From CAVXFB01 sp963760935 (GTDB lineage: Bacteria > Planctomycetota > Planctomycetia > Pirellulales > Thermoguttaceae): a stretch of 64,000 nt of DNA. The stretch covers positions 124,001-188,000 of the forward strand of contig CAVXFB010000007.1 in NCBI GenBank assembly GCA_963760935.1, given 5' to 3'. Under the pieces are notes generated by a model, which saw only the letters and a program-made list of their open reading frames with translations, was not told the DNA's origin and made no database searches. The position numbers and the translations under genes are program-made. Shown one piece after another: positions 26,378 through 36,111 of this stretch. How positions within the stretch are numbered: the stretch's first letter is position 1; each line of letters starts with the position of its first letter.

Positions 26378-27256
26378 TTACCGCGCCTCGGCTCGGTGTC
26401 CCAACTCGGCAGTTGTCTTCCGGAATTGATACTCGGGATTCTGAGTGCTGAAGTCCTCATCGGTGAATCCATTGTTCACCTTCAGATCGCGGTAGGTGTA
26501 TTCCTCGATCAACACGGGCGGTCCACCCGGCTCGGTAGGCCAGTCGTACGATTCGTAGCGGACTGGCAACATCAACTCGTCATCGACGAATATTCGGGCG
26601 AGATGATATCGAAACGCGTCGCGAGGCAACGGATGCACCACTTGGATGATGGTGCAACGTTGTTCATCGATCTTGGCATTGGCGAAGTACTGCACTTCGC
26701 ATTCGCCGTACTTGAGGTCCTGCTGGCCGACCTCGACCAGACGGCGGACCAGATTGACCAAGCCAATTTCGGTGAGCGGATAGTGTCGGCCACTCATGGC
26801 AATCAGCCCGTCTGGGTGCAGAAAGACCGTCACTGGCGAGCGGGCCTTGTGGGCTACCAGATCGCCTTGATTCTGGCCGGCGACGTAAATCACTTCTTGT
26901 CCCTTGACACCCACCGGAGCTTGAAAATACGCATACACGCTAAACGGTTGGTGGCGAATCTTGATACTCACATATTCGTAGCCGCTCAATTTGCCGTGGA
27001 TGCGTTCACGCCGCACGAGAATCGCGGAGTAATCTTTCAGGCTTTCAATGGCGGGTAGGCGCTGCTGGGCCCAGCGAAGCACGGGTGCCAGAGGGTGCTC
27101 ATTCGGCTGGGGTTGAAGCGGCAATGCCGTGCGTGTCTCAGCATGTGCGAGGGAAGCCGCAAGAATGGCGGTGCCAACTGTGACCGCCAAACACGCCATG
27201 GGTAACCGCCAAATCGTCATCGTGGTCGTCGCGTTGCAGCGAACCTTGTGAATCAT
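26378..27256 (-). CDS. DUF1571-family exported protein
   Basis: 292 residues. An N-terminal signal peptide (WRLPMACLAVTVGTAILAAS, cleavage after AHA) precedes the conserved domain with SLKDYSAILVRRERIHGKLS, EYVSIKIRHQPFSVYAYFQA and a C-terminal EYTYRDLKVNNGFTDEDFST. This is the DUF1571 pattern, widespread in Planctomycetes; the fold resembles outer-membrane lipoprotein-sorting (LolA/LolB-like) proteins, but no function is proven. It is monocistronic here. The gene upstream on the same strand is a MATE exporter 250 bp away. Confidence 0.8.
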   Translation of the reverse strand: MIHKVRCNATTTMTIWRLPMACLAVTVGTAILAASLAHAETRTALPLQPQPNEHPLAPVLRWAQQRLPAIESLKDYSAILVRRERIHGKLSGYEYVSIKIRHQPFSVYAYFQAPVGVKGQEVIYVAGQNQGDLVAHKARSPVTVFLHPDGLIAMSGRHYPLTEIGLVNLVRRLVEVGQQDLKYGECEVQYFANAKIDEQRCTIIQVVHPLPRDAFRYHLARIFVDDELMLPVRYESYDWPTEPGGPPVLIEEYTYRDLKVNNGFTDEDFSTQNPEYQFRKTTAELGHRAEAR

Positions 27257-27506
27257 GAGAATGCCCGCTCGTATTGTCGCTCACCTTGTTCATTGTGAAA
27301 ATATAGGACAGGCATAATCGAAAGTAAATTAACTGCGGTCCAGAGGCAACGCGGCGCACCTTGCCGCCACAATCGTCACAGTTTTCCACCGCTCGTCGCT
27401 GCGCCTGCTATTGCGAACAATACCGGGTTCTTACGACGCGCAGCCAGGAGGAGGGTACTGCCGGCACGGGCTGCAAGATAGGCTAGTGAGACTGGACCGG
27501 GCGCTG

Positions 27507-28859
27507 CTACGCTCCGGTCGCCTCAGGCTCGATCACCCGCATTCCCTGCCAGCGACCTTGGAGGAAACGAGCCAGATAGATCAACCCCAGCGAACAAATC
27601 CATACGGTAATCACGATCCAGCACCAAAACAGCCCCCAGCCCTGCCACTTGACTCCCCACCATGCCGCCAAGAGCGGCGGGGGAGACATCACCAGCGTGG
27701 TCAAAAGGATAAACCGCATGTCGCCCGCGCCGCGAATGGCACTCACAAAGACCACGTTGAGGGCATCGAACAAGCAGTACGCCGCCACAAAGCGCAGTAG
27801 AACGACGGTCACATCTCGCAACGATCCAAAGTCCGTCAACGATGTCCCCGATGCGTAGCCCATCAAGAACCAGTCGGGCACCACAACGTACAACAGGGCC
27901 ATTGTGCCCATATAGGCCAGGGCGATCGCCAGCGCCGTCCACGTTGCCCGGGCAGCCAGATTGGGAAGATTACGGCCGATTTGCTGTCCTACTATGGCTG
28001 TTACCGCGGTGCCAAGGCCCCACATCGGTATCCAGGCCAGATTGTTGATCGTGAAGGCGATGGTCGTTGCGGCCAAGGGAAGCTCGCCCAGTTGCCCCAC
28101 GAGCATCAGAAAGACTGTAAAAGCGGCGACCTCAACAAACGCCTGCACGCCGCCTGGTCCACCGTAGCGCCATAGCCGCCCCATCAGTCTCGCATTGAGC
28201 CGCCATCCGGTAGCCAACCGATACACCTCGCGATTGGTTGGCCGGAGCATGAGCCAAGCGTAGACCGCAACGCGGCACCATTCGGCCGTCGTCGTGGCCC
28301 AGGCGGCGCCGGTGATGCCGCCCGCCGAACAACCACAGCGCCCAAAGATCCAAACGTACGCCAGTACCGCATTCAACAATGTTGCCGCAATATCGACGAA
28401 CATGACGATGCGCGTTTTCTCGCGGCCAGTGAAGAACGACACCTGCGCAGCCGCGATGATCATGGCCCCGGAACCAAACGTGAGTATGCCGTAGAAGGCG
28501 GCTTCCAATCTGGCCAGTTCCGGGTCCTGATTCGCCCAAGCCACTAGCAGCGTCACGAACGGAGTTATAGCCAACAGCAGAGGGGCGGCGAAAAGGCCGA
28601 TCCATATTCCTTGCCAAACAATCGGTCCGATGCACCACGGCCTCTTGGCCCCTTCATACTGCGCAACAAACGTGTTGACGTAGAGAGCCAGCCCCAAAGG
28701 AAAGCTGATAATTGTGAAATGCAGCATGCCGGCCGGCATCGCCGCCGCCATTGCCTTTGGCGAGTACCAGAGAAGAAACATCCGGTCGATGAAGATCATC
28801 ACCGTGGTGGAGATCGTGGACATCACCAACGGCAGAGACACTTGCAGCACTTCCCGCAT
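27507..28859 (-). CDS. MATE-family multidrug/cation antiporter
   Basis: About 450 residues from ATG 28859 (MREVLQVSLPLVMSTISTTV); an upstream ATG at 29042 adds a non-conserved stretch. Twelve hydrophobic segments and the two MatE halves are visible, with FIDRMFLLWYSPKAMAAAMP at the first repeat and an internal AFTINNLAWIPMWGLGTAVT in the second. Such transporters export drugs or metabolites in exchange for sodium or protons. An internal insertion (WIFGRCGCSAGGITGAAWAT) is slightly unusual. No regulator is adjacent. Confidence 0.88.
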   Translation of the reverse strand: MREVLQVSLPLVMSTISTTVMIFIDRMFLLWYSPKAMAAAMPAGMLHFTIISFPLGLALYVNTFVAQYEGAKRPWCIGPIVWQGIWIGLFAAPLLLAITPFVTLLVAWANQDPELARLEAAFYGILTFGSGAMIIAAAQVSFFTGREKTRIVMFVDIAATLLNAVLAYVWIFGRCGCSAGGITGAAWATTTAEWCRVAVYAWLMLRPTNREVYRLATGWRLNARLMGRLWRYGGPGGVQAFVEVAAFTVFLMLVGQLGELPLAATTIAFTINNLAWIPMWGLGTAVTAIVGQQIGRNLPNLAARATWTALAIALAYMGTMALLYVVVPDWFLMGYASGTSLTDFGSLRDVTVVLLRFVAAYCLFDALNVVFVSAIRGAGDMRFILLTTLVMSPPPLLAAWWGVKWQGWGLFWCWIVITVWICSLGLIYLARFLQGRWQGMRVIEPEATGA

Positions 28860-29262
28860 GCCGCAGGGGCGCGCCACCAGTCGTAGAGCTTGGCCTGTCG
28901 CATCACGTGTTGAATTCGATCTGGGGATGAAGAACACAGTGCGATAGTCTACCGCACTCTCATGTCGCAAAGAATGGGATGCGTAGCCAGAGGGGCGAAG
29001 AGTCGGACGCATCAACGATTCATTCGCCCGCGCGTGGACCAACGCAACCGGACGGCGGCGCTTCAGTTCTCGGCGAGCTTATATCGACGCTGCGATGTCC
29101 CTTTCCAGGCTGACGCGGCTGATCCGTCGCGTGTCCACCACATAGATCGACGCTGGGATACTAAATACGTCCACACAATAGCAAAAGTGGCGGCGGGCGA
29201 AGACCGCCGACAATTGCGTCGTTTTCGGCCCATGCACCACTTTCGGTCTTCCGCGGTTCTAT
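28860..29262. other. Intergenic stretch, no gene seen
   Basis: About 400 bp between the MATE gene and a small zinc-ribbon frame. Open frames on both strands lack family features and no RNA signature is visible. Confidence 0.35.
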
Positions 29263-29358
29263 TTAGATCTCCACCCCGCATCGGGACCGGACATCGTGGC
29301 CAAACTGGAACAGCGTGATGTCGAACTCCGATCCGCAGCGCGGACAAGTAATCGCCAT
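29263..29358 (-). CDS. Small zinc-ribbon protein (31 residues)
   Basis: ATG 29358 to TAA 29263 gives MAITCPRCGSEFDITLFQFG followed by HDVRSRCGVEI. One CxxC pair is intact; the second position holds only one Cys (SRC instead of the usual CxC), so a point change or frameshift may have damaged it. Short ribbons of this form are frequent in Planctomycetes and have no known function. It could also be a remnant of a longer gene. Confidence 0.45.
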   Translation of the reverse strand: MAITCPRCGSEFDITLFQFGHDVRSRCGVEI

Positions 29359-29456
29359 GACAGTTTTGACCAGAACGGCCTTTCCTATTCATCAATGACG
29401 GATAGCAGACGTCTACTCGTAGCGCGCTGTCGCCGTGTCACGGCGCCGCGCGTGAA

Positions 29457-29488
29457 AACGCCCCGCCGGAACGGACCGACGGGGCGTT
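29457..29488 (-). terminator. Rho-independent terminator of the SUMF1-type secreted protein gene
   Basis: AACGCCCCG (29457-29465) pairs perfectly with CGGGGCGTT (29480-29488). On the minus strand the stem is followed by TTTTC, and it lies 27 bp past the stop of the 29515 gene. Confidence 0.75.
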
Positions 29489-29514
29489 GAGAGCGTGACG
29501 TTTCAGGTCGACGT

Positions 29515-31362
29515 TCAGTTTCTTCGCCGACGCCAAGCGCATATCAACATGGCAACGCCACCGGCGAGCAACATGAAAATGCTCGACGGTTCGGGGGACG
29601 GCGTCAGCGTGCCCACCGATTGGCCGTATGTTGACAGCATCTTACTCAGGTCGGTGAAGTTCACCGTGCCGTCGTAATTGGCATCGCCATCAGCCCACAC
29701 GCCGGACTGACCGTACTTCGACAGCAGCTTGCTCAAATCCGTGAAGTTCGTGGTGCCGTCCAAGTTGGTGTCGCCATAGACTGTGTAGGCGACGTTAATC
29801 TTGCTGGTTCCCGTGTTGTCGTTCCAGCCCAAGCCACGCGAGGCGCTGGCGGTCGAACTCTGGAACTTGCCCGTGTTCCATGCGCCGGCAGCGTAGCTCG
29901 TCGTCAGCAAGCTCTTGACCGTGGCGACCGGGTCGGCTTCGCTGGCGTAGTCGAGGACGAGCATGCCGCCCTTGATGTCTGCGCCACCGTTGTTGAGAAC
30001 GGGAACCATGGCCTTCGCGGCGCCGGTCAAGATCAGCTTGCCGGCCTCAACGGTGGTGACACCGCTGTAGGTGTTGACGCTGCTCATGGTCACGGTGCCC
30101 GTGCCTTGCTTCAGCACGGTGGCGGTGCCGCCGATGCCGCTGGCGCCGGTGATGGTGAAGTTCTTGCTGGAGTTATTGAAGACCACACTGGTAGGAGTGG
30201 CTGCCGAAGCGATGTCGGCCGTGAGGCCCGTGGCCGTGTCGTCAAACGTGTTCATGACGCCGTTGGGCGTGCTGGCCGGGCTCCAATTGGCTGTGTTGCT
30301 CCAGGCTGTGTCACCGGTGCCGGTCCAAACGACGTCGCCACCGGCAGCCGATAAGTTCACGATGCGGAAGCCCATCACCGCGCTGACGACACCTTCGAGG
30401 GGGAGGTTGGATCCAACGTTCGAAGCGATCAAATAGTCGCCGGTGTTCCCGCCGATATCGTCGCCCCAATACCCGCCGCGCCAGATAAATGCCTCGGTTC
30501 CTTCGTCGCCACCAAGTGTGTCGGTCCACTCTCTCACGTTGCCGCCCTGGTCGAACGTGCCATAGGGACCCGCGGAGTTCACATAGGCGCCAACCCTGTT
30601 AGTCCAAAAATCCGGACCCAATACGAGGGGAGAATCAGCGATGTCCTGCCAGTTTGCGTTATTGCCCGAATCCGTGATTTCGCCGGTCGAGGAATTTCCT
30701 ACGCCCTTGCCCGGCGGAGTATCGGACTGGGTTGGGTACTGCCAGTAATTTCCAGTAACGCCATCGTTCTTGTGGTACGCCGCCTTATACCACTCGTCCT
30801 GACTTGCAACGACCCACGTGGCGTCTGGCTCGCGCACTACGGCAGCCAGGGCCGTGTTGGACGCTGCACCGTTGAGGAAGTACGAACCATCTTCGGTAGT
30901 CGAGAGATCCTCGGCGCCGGTCGGTTGGCCGTTGCTCATCCAGTTGGCAAATCGCATTGCATCGCCCAAATCGATATATGATACGGGACGATCGGCAGTG
31001 TAAACACTGTGCTTCGTTCCAACAGCGTAAGTGTAGCTACCGCTGAGGCCGCTACGAATGATATAGCAGCTATTGGCCGAGCCTCCCATATTTGCGTTCC
31101 ACAATCCGTAGGTGTCCGTCGCCGCCACGGCATTGAGGAACGCCGTGTACTCGTCGGATCGGACTTCGTACTTGCCAATTTGATATTCGTAGTCCACGCC
31201 GCCGATCGAGTACTCGCTTGCCTCGCCCGGATTGTAGACCATTGGTGCGTTGCCCACATTGCCGACCGTCACCATATCGATGGAAATAGCCTGTGCGGAT
31301 ACGGCGCAGGCCATTGCGGCCATCGTCGCCATCGCTGTGAGTACTGCTCTCCGAAAACCCAT
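29515..31362 (-). CDS. Secreted SUMF1-like protein with beta-strand repeat, dockerin-like EF-hands and PEP-CTERM tail
   Basis: 615 residues from ATG 31362, preceded by GGGAGG; signal peptide GFRRAVLTAMATMAAMACAV. Residues 30-330 are a formylglycine-generating-enzyme-like (SUMF1/FGE) domain: YEYQIGKYEVRSDEYTAFLN, RPVSYIDLGDAMRFANWMSN, NVREWTDTLGG and a final MGFRIV. The canonical FGE catalytic cysteines are not evident, so it is more likely a binding or structural version. Then come an autotransporter-type beta-strand repeat (TYSGVTTVEAGKLILTG), two EF-hand loops (DTNLDGTTNFTDL, DANYDGTVNFTDL) and a PEP-CTERM sorting tail (PSPEPSSIFMLLAGG plus RRRRN). The last 215 residues are nearly identical to those of the next gene. 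Confidence 0.85.
   Translation of the reverse strand: MGFRRAVLTAMATMAAMACAVSAQAISIDMVTVGNVGNAPMVYNPGEASEYSIGGVDYEYQIGKYEVRSDEYTAFLNAVAATDTYGLWNANMGGSANSCYIIRSGLSGSYTYAVGTKHSVYTADRPVSYIDLGDAMRFANWMSNGQPTGAEDLSTTEDGSYFLNGAASNTALAAVVREPDATWVVASQDEWYKAAYHKNDGVTGNYWQYPTQSDTPPGKGVGNSSTGEITDSGNNANWQDIADSPLVLGPDFWTNRVGAYVNSAGPYGTFDQGGNVREWTDTLGGDEGTEAFIWRGGYWGDDIGGNTGDYLIASNVGSNLPLEGVVSAVMGFRIVNLSAAGGDVVWTGTGDTAWSNTANWSPASTPNGVMNTFDDTATGLTADIASAATPTSVVFNNSSKNFTITGASGIGGTATVLKQGTGTVTMSSVNTYSGVTTVEAGKLILTGAAKAMVPVLNNGGADIKGGMLVLDYASEADPVATVKSLLTTSYAAGAWNTGKFQSSTASASRGLGWNDNTGTSKINVAYTVYGDTNLDGTTNFTDLSKLLSKYGQSGVWADGDANYDGTVNFTDLSKMLSTYGQSVGTLTPSPEPSSIFMLLAGGVAMLICAWRRRRN
29585..30190. repeat. 600-bp direct repeat, copy A (C-terminal cassette)
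   Basis: It is aligned with copy B at a constant offset of 2,372 bp with only scattered substitutions and no indel noticed. It covers the beta-strand repeat, spacer, both EF-hands and the start of the PEP-CTERM tail. Confidence 0.85.
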
Positions 31363-31837
31363 TGTGAATCCTCCCGCGAAAAAAGTGGTGATGGAGTCCC
31401 GTCTACATATCGCCACCAGACCCCTGCAGTGGCCTAACGTATTGTCATTTTGCCGCAATGTCGACGCTGCGCAGTAGTTTGCGGAGACTAACCAACTCCG
31501 GCCGTAGATCAACGTTGAATACCCGGCAACCTCAACGAGCAGATGTTGCTGCTACTCACACAACTGACGCTATAATGCGATAGTAGAAAGCCCTTACATA
31601 TTGGTCAAGCATCCGACACAACTTTATGGACTGTTGCAACGATGAGGGCGCATCGCTGTCTTGTGCGGCAGTAGGTGTGTGCGTTTCGGCACACTAGCCG
31701 TCAAAGCAGCGAGGTGGGCCTAGAGAAAAGGCTTGGGACGGCCAGAACTCGGATGATTCGGAACGCCATCCACAGCACGCCCACCGGCGTCACTACCTGA
31801 TGGCGCGATGTCCGCCGGCGCACACACGCCATAGCCA
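31363..31837. other. Intergenic stretch, no gene seen
   Basis: 475 bp between two same-strand genes. It should contain the promoter of the SUMF1-type gene. No RNA gene or conserved frame is recognised apart from the hairpin that borders it at 31838. Confidence 0.35.
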
Positions 31838-31875
31838 GAGGATTGTGGAGTGACCTTGGTCACTCCACAATCCTC
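31838..31875 (-). terminator. Perfect 18-bp-arm hairpin after the SGNH-type gene
   Basis: GAGGATTGTGGAGTGACC (31838-31855), TT, then the exact reverse complement (31858-31875), 17 bp past the stop of the 31892 gene. There is no T-run, so it may stabilise the transcript end rather than terminate by itself. Confidence 0.6.
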
Positions 31876-31891
31876 ATTGCCAGCCGCGTGA

Positions 31892-33568
31892 TTATCGTCC
31901 ACACCGACGAATAACCCATGCCCCGACCAAGCCGGCAATGACCAGCATGATGATGCTCGACGGTTCGGGGGACGGGGTCAGCGTGCCCACCGATTGGCCG
32001 TACGTTGACAGCATCTTACTCAGGTCGGTGAAGTTCACCGTGCCGTCGTAATTGGCATCGCCATCAGCCCACACGCCGGACTGACCGTACTTCGACAGCA
32101 ACTTGCTCAAATCCGTGAAGTTCGTGGTGCCGTCCAAGTTGGTGTCGCCATACACCGTGTAGGCGACGTTAATCTTGCTGGTCGACGTATTGTCGTTCCA
32201 GCCCAAGCCACGCGAGGAGCTGGCCGTCGAGCTCTGGAAATTGCCGGTATTCCACGCGCCGGCGGCGTAGCTCGTGGTCAGCAAACTCTTGACCGTGGCG
32301 ACCGGGTCGGCTTCGGTGGCGTAGTCGAGGACGAGCATGCCGCCCTTGATGTTCGCGCCGCCATTATTGAGAACCGGAACCATGGCCTTCGCGGCGCCCG
32401 AGAGGATCAGCTTGCCGGCCTCAACGGTAGTAACACCGCTGTAGGTGTTGACGCTGCTCATGGTCACAGTGCCGGTGCCCTGCTTCAGCACGGTGGCGGT
32501 GCCGCCGATGCCGCTGGCGCCCGTGATGGTGAAGTTCTTGCTGCTGTTATTGAAGACGACGCTGCTGGGAGTAACATTTGCCGAAATGTTGGCGGTCGTC
32601 GTTCCCGTCGCCGAGTCGCTAAAGGTGACATCGGTGCCGTCGCTATAGGGCGCCGCCGCGCCGCCGCTAGTGGTCTTCCAGTTGCCTGTCCCGGGGTTCC
32701 AAGTGGAATTGACCCCTCCGGTCCAGGTAACATCAACGTGGATACCATCAAACCAGGTCTGTGCAATCTTCGAGTAACCAGTTGTGCTTGGGTGAACGCT
32801 ACTATCAGTCGCGAACAAAGACGTGTTAATCACGCCGCCGCTGACAAAGTTTGCATACTGGTCCACTGTTGTCACGTCCTTGCCCAAACCCTGAAAGTAT
32901 GGGACGAGCGTGTTCTCAATGTAGTTGTTATACTTGACGACTGCTCCCGTAGTAGTGTTGGCCCCAATGCGGGGCGAAATTTGGGCGACGACCACTTGGG
33001 CCGCGGGTTTGGTGTTGACGATGGTCTGCACGAGATCCCTGAGTTGATTCTCGGAGGTTGTCGGCTCTGCAGTGAGGTTTGCCGTGGCCAGATCAGTATT
33101 GTTCGTGCCGAGCATCAACAACACGATGTCCGGATTGTCCGTGTTGAGCCAACTGACGACGTTGCTGGCGATCCAGTCGGTGCGTTGTCCCCAATAGCCG
33201 CGATGACCGTCCTGGCCGACAGTGCGAAGATCGGGCCCGCTTACACTCGTCGGAGCGGCATTCGACGTGTACCATTGTCCGTCTTGGTAGATATGGGCAG
33301 GTGTCCAAGGTTCGGTCGAGGCGCCGACAAACTGAAAATCGTAGCCGGCATTCGTCAACTTCGTGTACAGCGGGCCGCGATAGCCGAAGGTAAATGCCCC
33401 GTTACCGCTCCAGGAGTTATTTGTATAGCCGGAAGTTATCGAATCGCCGAGCGGCATGATTCGCAGTGGACCCGCAGAGGCGCTGCTGAGCGTGAGCCCC
33501 AACAGTGCAACTACAACGACTGCGGCCGAAATACCAATCGAGAGAGCCCCTTTCAACGGAACCGACAT
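31892..33568 (-). CDS. Secreted SGNH/GDSL hydrolase with beta-strand repeat, dockerin-like EF-hands and PEP-CTERM tail
   Basis: 558 residues from ATG 33568 with a GGAGG ribosome site and a signal peptide (LSIGISAAVVVVALLGLTLS). The SGNH esterase domain shows block I LRIMPLGDSITSGY (Ser), block III VLLMLGTNNTDLAT (Asn) and block V SSVHPSTTGYSKIA (Asp-less SxxH; catalytic His). From about residue 290 it carries the same cassette as the preceding SUMF1-type protein: beta-strand repeat, EF-hands DTNLDGTTNFTDL and DANYDGTVNFTDL, and PEP-CTERM tail PSPEPSSIIMLVIAGL. It probably deacylates polysaccharide or lipid outside the cytoplasm. Confidence 0.87.
   Translation of the reverse strand: MSVPLKGALSIGISAAVVVVALLGLTLSSASAGPLRIMPLGDSITSGYTNNSWSGNGAFTFGYRGPLYTKLTNAGYDFQFVGASTEPWTPAHIYQDGQWYTSNAAPTSVSGPDLRTVGQDGHRGYWGQRTDWIASNVVSWLNTDNPDIVLLMLGTNNTDLATANLTAEPTTSENQLRDLVQTIVNTKPAAQVVVAQISPRIGANTTTGAVVKYNNYIENTLVPYFQGLGKDVTTVDQYANFVSGGVINTSLFATDSSVHPSTTGYSKIAQTWFDGIHVDVTWTGGVNSTWNPGTGNWKTTSGGAAAPYSDGTDVTFSDSATGTTTANISANVTPSSVVFNNSSKNFTITGASGIGGTATVLKQGTGTVTMSSVNTYSGVTTVEAGKLILSGAAKAMVPVLNNGGANIKGGMLVLDYATEADPVATVKSLLTTSYAAGAWNTGNFQSSTASSSRGLGWNDNTSTSKINVAYTVYGDTNLDGTTNFTDLSKLLSKYGQSGVWADGDANYDGTVNFTDLSKMLSTYGQSVGTLTPSPEPSSIIMLVIAGLVGAWVIRRCGR
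31957..32562. repeat. 600-bp direct repeat, copy B (C-terminal cassette)
   Basis: The second copy of the cassette at 29585-30190, in the same orientation. Homology stops just upstream, where the catalytic domains differ, and again in the membrane segment of the PEP-CTERM tail. Confidence 0.85.
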
Positions 33569-33740
33569 GACAACCTCCGATACTTGCCTGGTAAAATTGT
33601 AGTTCTGCGGCCTGTTGACAATCACAGGACTCCAAGCGGAACCCCGCAAGATTGCGCAAAATGGACCTCCCCATTACCTTAGAATGCAGGAAAATGCGAT
33701 TATTGTCAAATGCTGTGTGTGACCAGCGTTCTGGGCGACC

Positions 33741-34434
33741 TTAAGTCGTGAGAGGACGGGCGTTTGGCCAGACTTGGCCCCATTGGCCGTTTCGGTCCAG
33801 TGTGTCGAGGGCGGCGACGGCCATCGCGTTCGGTCGGTCCCAACAGCGGCCGTAGCCTTTCAGCCGTTTCGTGCATAGCTTGCATTGCGATTCGGTCGGG
33901 CCGCTGCCGATCTGCCAACCTCGCTCTCGGAACTCCGGGTAGCGGATTATCTCTATACGCGCCGAGATGAAGTGTAGCAACCGGTCCGCAGCTTGGCGTT
34001 TTACCTTGCCTCGCAATCCCGAACGCCACGGGAGGCGTCGCTCCCAGGCCGTCGAATATCCTTCATGCTTGAATACGTGCATCAGTTCGTCCGCCCAGGT
34101 TTTGCCTTCGGGCGATTCCTCGCCAAATACCTTGCGTTGGGCGCGATGAACGTTTTCGCTCAAGTGGTAGAAGTCCAAGCCCAGGGCGCCCAACTCGGCG
34201 AAGAGCAACTGCACCTGCTCGCGAATCCACGTCGCCCCGTCCACCAAGCCAACGCGCTGGTCGGCCTTCTGAAACCGCAGCCTGTCCGATTCACGACGCA
34301 ACAGCCTTCCTGCCACGAGGTGCTTGCCATGCGTGAAGGCCACATGTTGACGCTTCGCGTCCTCGCTGAAAAAAAGCGACCTTGAACCAATCCTGTTCGG
34401 CTCGATAGTTGTTTAGGTTATTGAGTCTTGAAAA
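33741..34434 (-). pseudogene. ISKra4-like transposase, 3' part, frameshifted
   Basis: The main frame (from a GTG at 34343) has VGLVDGATWIREQVQLLFAE, LDFYHLSENVHRAQRKVFGE and WQIGSGPTESQCKLCTKRLK, the DDE-core order of ISKra4-type transposases. Upstream the homology continues in another frame (NNYRAEQDWFKVAF), switching at a T7 run near 34372-34378. The 5' part is missing where the IS630 element begins. It is dead as annotated. Confidence 0.65.
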
Positions 34435-34476
34435 TATCCCTAAAGTTCACGACGCGGGTAGCCGATATGACGGAGT

Positions 34477-35518
34477 ATGAAAAGCAATGGAACAGCTCTT
34501 CGGCTCCAGGAACGTCGCCTCCGCGCGATGACTCTACTGGAGGAGGGACACTCGCAGGCCGACGTGGCGCGACTGCTGGGCGTGACCCAAGGTGCAGTGT
34601 CTCAATGGAAAAAGGCACACGGCCAAGGAGGGCAGGATGCCTTGCTGGCCAAGCAACACACCGGCCGACCCACAAAACTATCCGGCCGCCAGTGCGAGAA
34701 GCTGGTGAGACTATTGAAGGCAGGGGCTTGCCGGCACGGCTGGTCGACGCCCCTTTGGACCTTGCCTCGCGTTGCCGTGTTGATCGAACGGCACTTCGGC
34801 ATCGCCTACGATCAGTCCGGCGTGTGGCACCTTCTGCGTCGGCTCGCATGGAGTTGCCAGAAACCGATCCGACGTGCCCGCGAGCAAGACGAAGCCGCGG
34901 TGGCCGACTGGCGTCGGCACGAGTGGCCTCGCATAAAAAAACGCGCGTCGTAGCGGTCAATCGATCGTTCTTCTCGACGAAGCGGGCTTCATGCTGCAGC
35001 CGGTGGTCCGCCGTACCTGGGCCCCGCGCGGGCAAACCCCTGTGCTGGCCTGTTGGGATCGACATGAGCGGCTGTCAGTCATTTCGGCCCTCACCTGCTC
35101 TTCGCACCGTCATCGCCTGGGCCTCTACTTCGACATCGTCGATCACAACATCGTCGCCAACGACTTTGTGGAGTTTATCGCCCGCCTGTTGCGTCGACTG
35201 CGCCGCAACATCGTCCTGGTACTCGACCGATGGCAGGTGCATCGCGCCGGCGTGCGACGGTTGCAGCGGCGCTTCGGCGATCGCGTCCGGGTGGAGTGGC
35301 TTCCTGCCTATTCTCCCGAACTCAACCCGACGGAGCAAGTCTGGAGCCACACTAAGTACGCTGACTTGGCCAACTTCGTTCCCGACAATGTCCTCCAGTT
35401 GGGGGGAAGCATCGCGCAGGCACCCGAGGTTCGAGATTCGCTTCTTGACCGAGACGCCTCCATTCACTGCCGTAATGATCGACGGCGACATAGGCATGAG
35501 CAGCCCTCCACCGAATGA
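34477..35518 (+). pseudogene. IS630-family transposase, frameshifted
   Basis: The first frame (34477-34953) has an HTH part (LEEGHSQADVARLLGVTQGA, VSQWKKAHGQGG) and the Tc1/IS630 second HTH. The second frame (from about 34942) continues GQSIVLLDEAGFMLQP, VLVLDRWQVHRAGVRR and WLPAYSPELNPTEQVWSHTK, the DDE core. The join is an A7 run at 34935-34941; six A would restore the frame. The expected C-terminal tail is degraded after about 35400. Confidence 0.75.
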
Positions 35519-36111
35519 TCGGTTGGGTCAGATTCGCGTTCAGCCCGCAACCAAATACCAAACGCAACACAAGCGGCTCATTGTCCAGTTTGCGAAAACA
35601 GAACCCGGCGGTATCTTTGACCTTTTCGCGTCGGACCTCAGAGATCAATGGCGTCGGGATGGTAGACTGTTGTCAGAGCTTTTCGACTGAGCGGCGAATC
35701 GCGCAGGTGTACGGCTGGTTTTGGGTCGCCATCCGAGACTGAGATGGCGGCCGAATTGCCCGCAACCATCGTAAATGTCCACCAGACGCCGCGTGTCCAA
35801 CCGGCCGCCCGGAACACCTCCTTGACGCCTGGGTATGGCCCTACGTCGCGCCAGTGGGCCGTAGGCGGGATCGGCTGGTCCCGTTTGACATTACTTCAGC
35901 CAGAATTGACCCCAAGGGCCTTCAGCCGAACGTTCTTGACACCCGTGTCACAATGGCACCGTGGCCGTGTGTCGGGCATCAAGAAGCTACGGGCCAACTG
36001 TGCGCCGAGACCTTCTCGATTCTCTGGTTCTAGATTCTTTTGCTCGCCGTGCTGTTGCGGCTCTGATACTGGCGTCAAGAAGATGCCCGCCGGTGTGGCC
36101 GCCCAATCGCT
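35519..36111. other. Degraded DNA between IS remnants
   Basis: Nearly 600 bp without an intact gene. On the plus strand a frame ending at 35690 reads KRLIVQFAKTEPGGIFDLFA and may be the tail of a disrupted host gene overlapping the IS630 end. I do not recognise it. The rest shows nothing clear. Confidence 0.3.

Noticed and set aside
34428..35690. 420-residue open frame on the plus strand
   Set aside because: Most of it overlaps the IS630 transposase in the wrong frame. Only its last part, after about 35430, may reflect a host gene fragment.
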